Origin: Paenibacillus oryzisoli
GTDB lineage: Bacteria > Bacillota > Bacilli > Paenibacillales > NBRC-103111
Length of the DNA: 64,000 nucleotides
Direction of reading: 5' to 3'
Assembly (NCBI RefSeq): GCF_001653565.1
Contig: NZ_LYPB01000072.1
Span: 62,001-126,000 of the forward strand
Each line of letters starts with the position of its first letter. Positions within the stretch are counted from its first letter, which is position 1. The position numbers and the translations under genes are program-made. Below, piece after piece: positions 61,319 to 64,000 of the stretch. Below the pieces are notes generated by a model that saw nothing but the letters and a program-made list of their open reading frames with translations, did not search any database and was not told the origin of the DNA.

Positions 61319-63120
61319 AGATGAAGGGAATCATAGGACGTATGGGGGCATGGTTAAGAAAAATCGCCGATCAAAGTTTATTCAGTAAGTTGTTCCTTGT
61401 CATGGTACTCAGCATGATTACGGTTACGGTGGCTACCTCGTGGGTTACCGTACAAATGTCAGAGAAGCTATTCGTACATACCTTTAGTATCACGAATTCC
61501 AAAATCATTGAACAGATTAAAAGCGGTCTGGAATCCATTCATTATTCGAATGTAAATATTGTCATTAACGCCGCCCAAAGTGGGGCGATTAAACGATTTC
61601 TAACGGAAGGAGATACCGATTCGGTAACCAACTACAAAGTGACCTTCGACATGAGTGAACAGATGAGAAGAATCCAGTTGGGGATCGGTGCCAAGAACAT
61701 CGGGATGATCATTTCGGGTGTCAATGGCAAAAGCTATATAAGTGACCGTACCTACTGGTCCGGTTCTTTGGCAGATTTAGAGGGAAATCCGGTTACACGA
61801 GCGTCGCGTGAGCAGCAAGGACGGTTGTTGTACAGCTACTTGGGTGAAGCAGCGCCGAGTAGTGGAGATCAAGGTGTGGTTGCCACGAAAGCGCTGATCG
61901 ATCCTGTCAGTCAAGAGGGGTACGGCCAGCTGTATATCATCCAGAAAGAAAGCGATGTAAGATCCATCTATGCTAGTTTTACAAGTGATGGGAATGATGT
62001 GATGATCTTGGATCGTCAGGGGCTGATCGTTTCAAGCAATCGAGTCGAGCTGATCGGTACGACATCGAAAGAGCTCTTAGGCAGTGCCCAGAAGATTCAG
62101 CAGCAGGGCCTGGCTCAGGATGAAATGAAGATGTTCGATAAGGACGTCATCGTGTTAGCCGGAGATTTGCCCTTGTATGACTTTTACATCATGAATGTCA
62201 TTGATAAAAAATTGACACTAGGTCAAATGCTTAATCGAAAAGCGATTTTCTTCATTGTCGCGGGCATCGTGATTATTGCCGTGCTCATTGTATATGTGAT
62301 CACCCGGCGATTAACGCTTTCGTTGCGAAGGCTTGTTAAGAAAATGTCTACAGTGACGAAGGAGAACTTCCACAATTATATGGCGGTAACGGGGACCTAC
62401 GAGACAAGGGAACTTAGTAGATCTTTCAATTTTATGCTCGATGAATTAAATGATTATATTAGCCAGCTTGTGGATACGCAGAAAGAGCAGCGTAAGGCAG
62501 AACTAGCCGCGCTGCAGCAGCAGATTAACCCGCATTTTCTATATAACACGCTGGCCTCTGTGAACATTCTTGTCAAGCGAGGGAGCCAAGAGACGGCCAC
62601 CCAAACGATTCATGCGCTCATTTCTCTCCTGCAGAATACCATCAGCAATGTCAAAGAAACGATTCCTGTTGTGCAGGAATTGGTGAATTTAAAACATTAT
62701 GTGTTCATTAATCAGATTCGTTATGGCCAAGGGATTAAGGTCGATTACTTTATTTCACCGGACTGCATGCCTGCACAAGTGCCTAATTTGATGCTGCAAC
62801 CTTTTATCGAGAATGCTTTTTTTCATGCTTTTAATAAGAAAGGCACAGGATATATCTATGTCATCATCACGAAGGAGAGGGATACGCTGCTCTGTGAAGT
62901 TGTTGATAATGGGGATGGCATGGAACTTTCGAGTCAGGAAGATGAGATACCGAATCCCACAAGCGCAAGGCAATTGTTCACAGGAATTGGTATTCGTAAT
63001 GTGCACGATCGCTTAGTTCTTTTGTACGGAGAAGAATACGGAGTTGCCATAACAAGCACGTTGGGACAAGGAACCAAAATATCGATTACCCTTCCATGGC
63101 GGACAGAACAATACACATAG
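61315..63120 (+). CDS. YesM-type sensor histidine kinase
   Basis: 601 residues. TM helix at about 22-44, extracellular sensor of about 250 residues, second TM at about 302-325, HAMP (RRLTLSLRRLVKKMSTVTKENFHNY), then QQINPHFLYNTLASVNILVKRGS with the phospho-acceptor His, LMLQPFIENAFFHAFNKKG, VVDNGDGME and GIGIRNVHDRLVLLYG. Translationally coupled to the regulator. It is followed by 180 bp with an AT-rich leader and the substrate-binding gene. Confidence 0.95.
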   Translation: MKMKGIIGRMGAWLRKIADQSLFSKLFLVMVLSMITVTVATSWVTVQMSEKLFVHTFSITNSKIIEQIKSGLESIHYSNVNIVINAAQSGAIKRFLTEGDTDSVTNYKVTFDMSEQMRRIQLGIGAKNIGMIISGVNGKSYISDRTYWSGSLADLEGNPVTRASREQQGRLLYSYLGEAAPSSGDQGVVATKALIDPVSQEGYGQLYIIQKESDVRSIYASFTSDGNDVMILDRQGLIVSSNRVELIGTTSKELLGSAQKIQQQGLAQDEMKMFDKDVIVLAGDLPLYDFYIMNVIDKKLTLGQMLNRKAIFFIVAGIVIIAVLIVYVITRRLTLSLRRLVKKMSTVTKENFHNYMAVTGTYETRELSRSFNFMLDELNDYISQLVDTQKEQRKAELAALQQQINPHFLYNTLASVNILVKRGSQETATQTIHALISLLQNTISNVKETIPVVQELVNLKHYVFINQIRYGQGIKVDYFISPDCMPAQVPNLMLQPFIENAFFHAFNKKGTGYIYVIITKERDTLLCEVVDNGDGMELSSQEDEIPNPTSARQLFTGIGIRNVHDRLVLLYGEEYGVAITSTLGQGTKISITLPWRTEQYT

Positions 63121-63300
63121 AAGTATAAAAAACTAAAATAAATACAAAATATAAAAATAATACAAATGACCAAGGGAGGAAGGGATTGCAGATACAATAA
63201 AAACGCTAATTTCAGTAAATATCGTTCTAACAAGACGATTTGCCCAAATGATATTATCTATAAGTAAGCACTTACAAATTCAAATCATCAGGGGGATCAT

Positions 63301-64000
63301 ATGAAGAAGCAAATTTCTACGGTTTTACTTGCAAGTTTTATGCTTTTGGCGGCATGTTCAAGTAATTCGTCAGATACATCATCGACGACTACGCCTAGCG
63401 GCGGTGCTGCTAGCACGAGTAAAGAAATTACGGTTTGGGCTTGGGATAAGAACTTTAATATCGCGGCTATGAACTTAGCGAAAGACGCTTATGCGAAAGA
63501 TCATCCTGATGTGAAAATCAATGTTGTCGAATATGCACAAGATGACATTATTCAAAAGATGAACACGGGTTTGAACTCCGGTTCAAAGTCAGGCCTGCCT
63601 AACGTTGTATTGATTGAAGATTACCGTGCACAGAGCTTCTTGAAAACATATCCAGATGCATTCGCTGATATGTCCGCATCCATTAAAGCTTCGGATTTCG
63701 CTGAGTACAAGTTAGGTCCAACAAGTTTGAACGGTAAACAATACGGTGTACCGTTTGACTCCGGTGTAACTGGTCTATATGTACGCAGAGATTATTTGGA
63801 ACAAGCTGGCTATAAAGTCGATGATCTGAAAAATATTGACTGGCAGAAATTCATTGAAGTCGGTAAAGCGGTTAAAGCCAAAACAGGGAAAGACTTGCTC
63901 ACACAAGATCCTAATGACCTTGGTTTAATCCGTATGATGATTCAATCGGGTGGCGCTTGGTATCTGAAAAGTGATGGTACAACACCCGATCTGAAAGATA
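63301..64000 (+). CDS. Sugar ABC transporter substrate-binding lipoprotein (cut by window end)
   Basis: 233 codons are visible and the frame is still open at the window edge. Lipobox LAAC (TVLLASFMLLAACSS), a Ser/Thr linker, then a solute-binding fold: EITVWAWDKNFNIAAMNLAKDAYAKDHPDVKINVVEYAQDDIIQKMNTGLNSG, NVVLIEDYRAQSFLKTYPDAFADMS, GKQYGVPFDSGVTGLYVRRDYLEQAGY. CAGGGGGA lies before the ATG. Family 1 sugar-binding proteins pair with two permeases, expected just beyond the window, and with the YesM/YesN pair upstream. Confidence 0.93.
   Translation, partial: MKKQISTVLLASFMLLAACSSNSSDTSSTTTPSGGAASTSKEITVWAWDKNFNIAAMNLAKDAYAKDHPDVKINVVEYAQDDIIQKMNTGLNSGSKSGLPNVVLIEDYRAQSFLKTYPDAFADMSASIKASDFAEYKLGPTSLNGKQYGVPFDSGVTGLYVRRDYLEQAGYKVDDLKNIDWQKFIEVGKAVKAKTGKDLLTQDPNDLGLIRMMIQSGGAWYLKSDGTTPDLKD

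Overview
The window looks like the chromosome of a low-to-moderate GC, endospore-forming Gram-positive, most likely a Paenibacillus or close relative. The signs are a Ger spore-germination operon, three YesM/YesN-type two-component systems each tied to sugar ABC transporters or a sugar-binding lipoprotein, LplB/LplC-type permeases, lipoproteins with Gly-rich or Ser/Thr-rich linkers, strong AGGAGG ribosome binding sites and Rho-independent terminators. No rRNA, tRNA, complete insertion sequence, prophage or CRISPR array was seen. Family names come from motifs read by eye; no database was searched.

Layout. 1-8.8 kb: end of a LysR regulator, a secreted NlpC/P60 hydrolase, an OmpR-type two-component pair, a PIG-L deacetylase and a germination operon (gerB-gerA-gerC-small membrane protein). 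8.8-13.5 kb: housekeeping-like and hypothetical genes and a lipoprotein. 13.6-23 kb: a YesM/YesN pair, an acyl-CoA-dehydrogenase-like flavoprotein, a sugar ABC transporter and a dicarboxylate/amino-acid symporter. 23-26 kb: a BaiN/HI0933-type flavoprotein, small membrane genes and a cluster of DnaA boxes. 26-38 kb: an ApbE-like gene divergent from an OmpR-type two-component pair, a DoxX protein, a Gly-rich secreted protein, and a MacAB-like efflux operon ending in a large secreted protein. 38-46 kb: a second YesM/YesN pair with an LplABC-like transporter and a phytanoyl-CoA-dioxygenase-like enzyme. 46-51 kb: AT-richer accessory genes, including a shikimate-kinase-like fusion and an HD-CHAP fusion, plus a candidate small RNA. 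51.7-59.6 kb: metallophosphoesterase, GntR/ABC operon, ArsR/SRPBCC pair, LysM-3D protein and a Psp/Lia-type envelope-stress operon with two PspA paralogues. 59.7-64 kb: a third YesM/YesN pair and a sugar-binding lipoprotein cut by the window end.

Two non-coding systems stand out. First, five intergenic regions carry the same element of about 185 bp: four 21-bp dyads (8-bp half-site, 5-bp centre, 8-bp half-site) at offsets of 0, about 51, about 113 and about 164. The spacers have constant length but unrelated sequence. A sixth region (51355-51638) has the same geometry with entirely different half-sites. Second, four promoters (ApbE-like gene, response regulator operon, Gly-rich secreted protein, efflux operon) carry arrays of TTCAG/CTCAG half-sites at exact 11-bp spacing, with the last repeat 15-16 bp before a -10 box. 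This predicts a compact regulon of the OmpR-type regulator encoded at 27315-27998.
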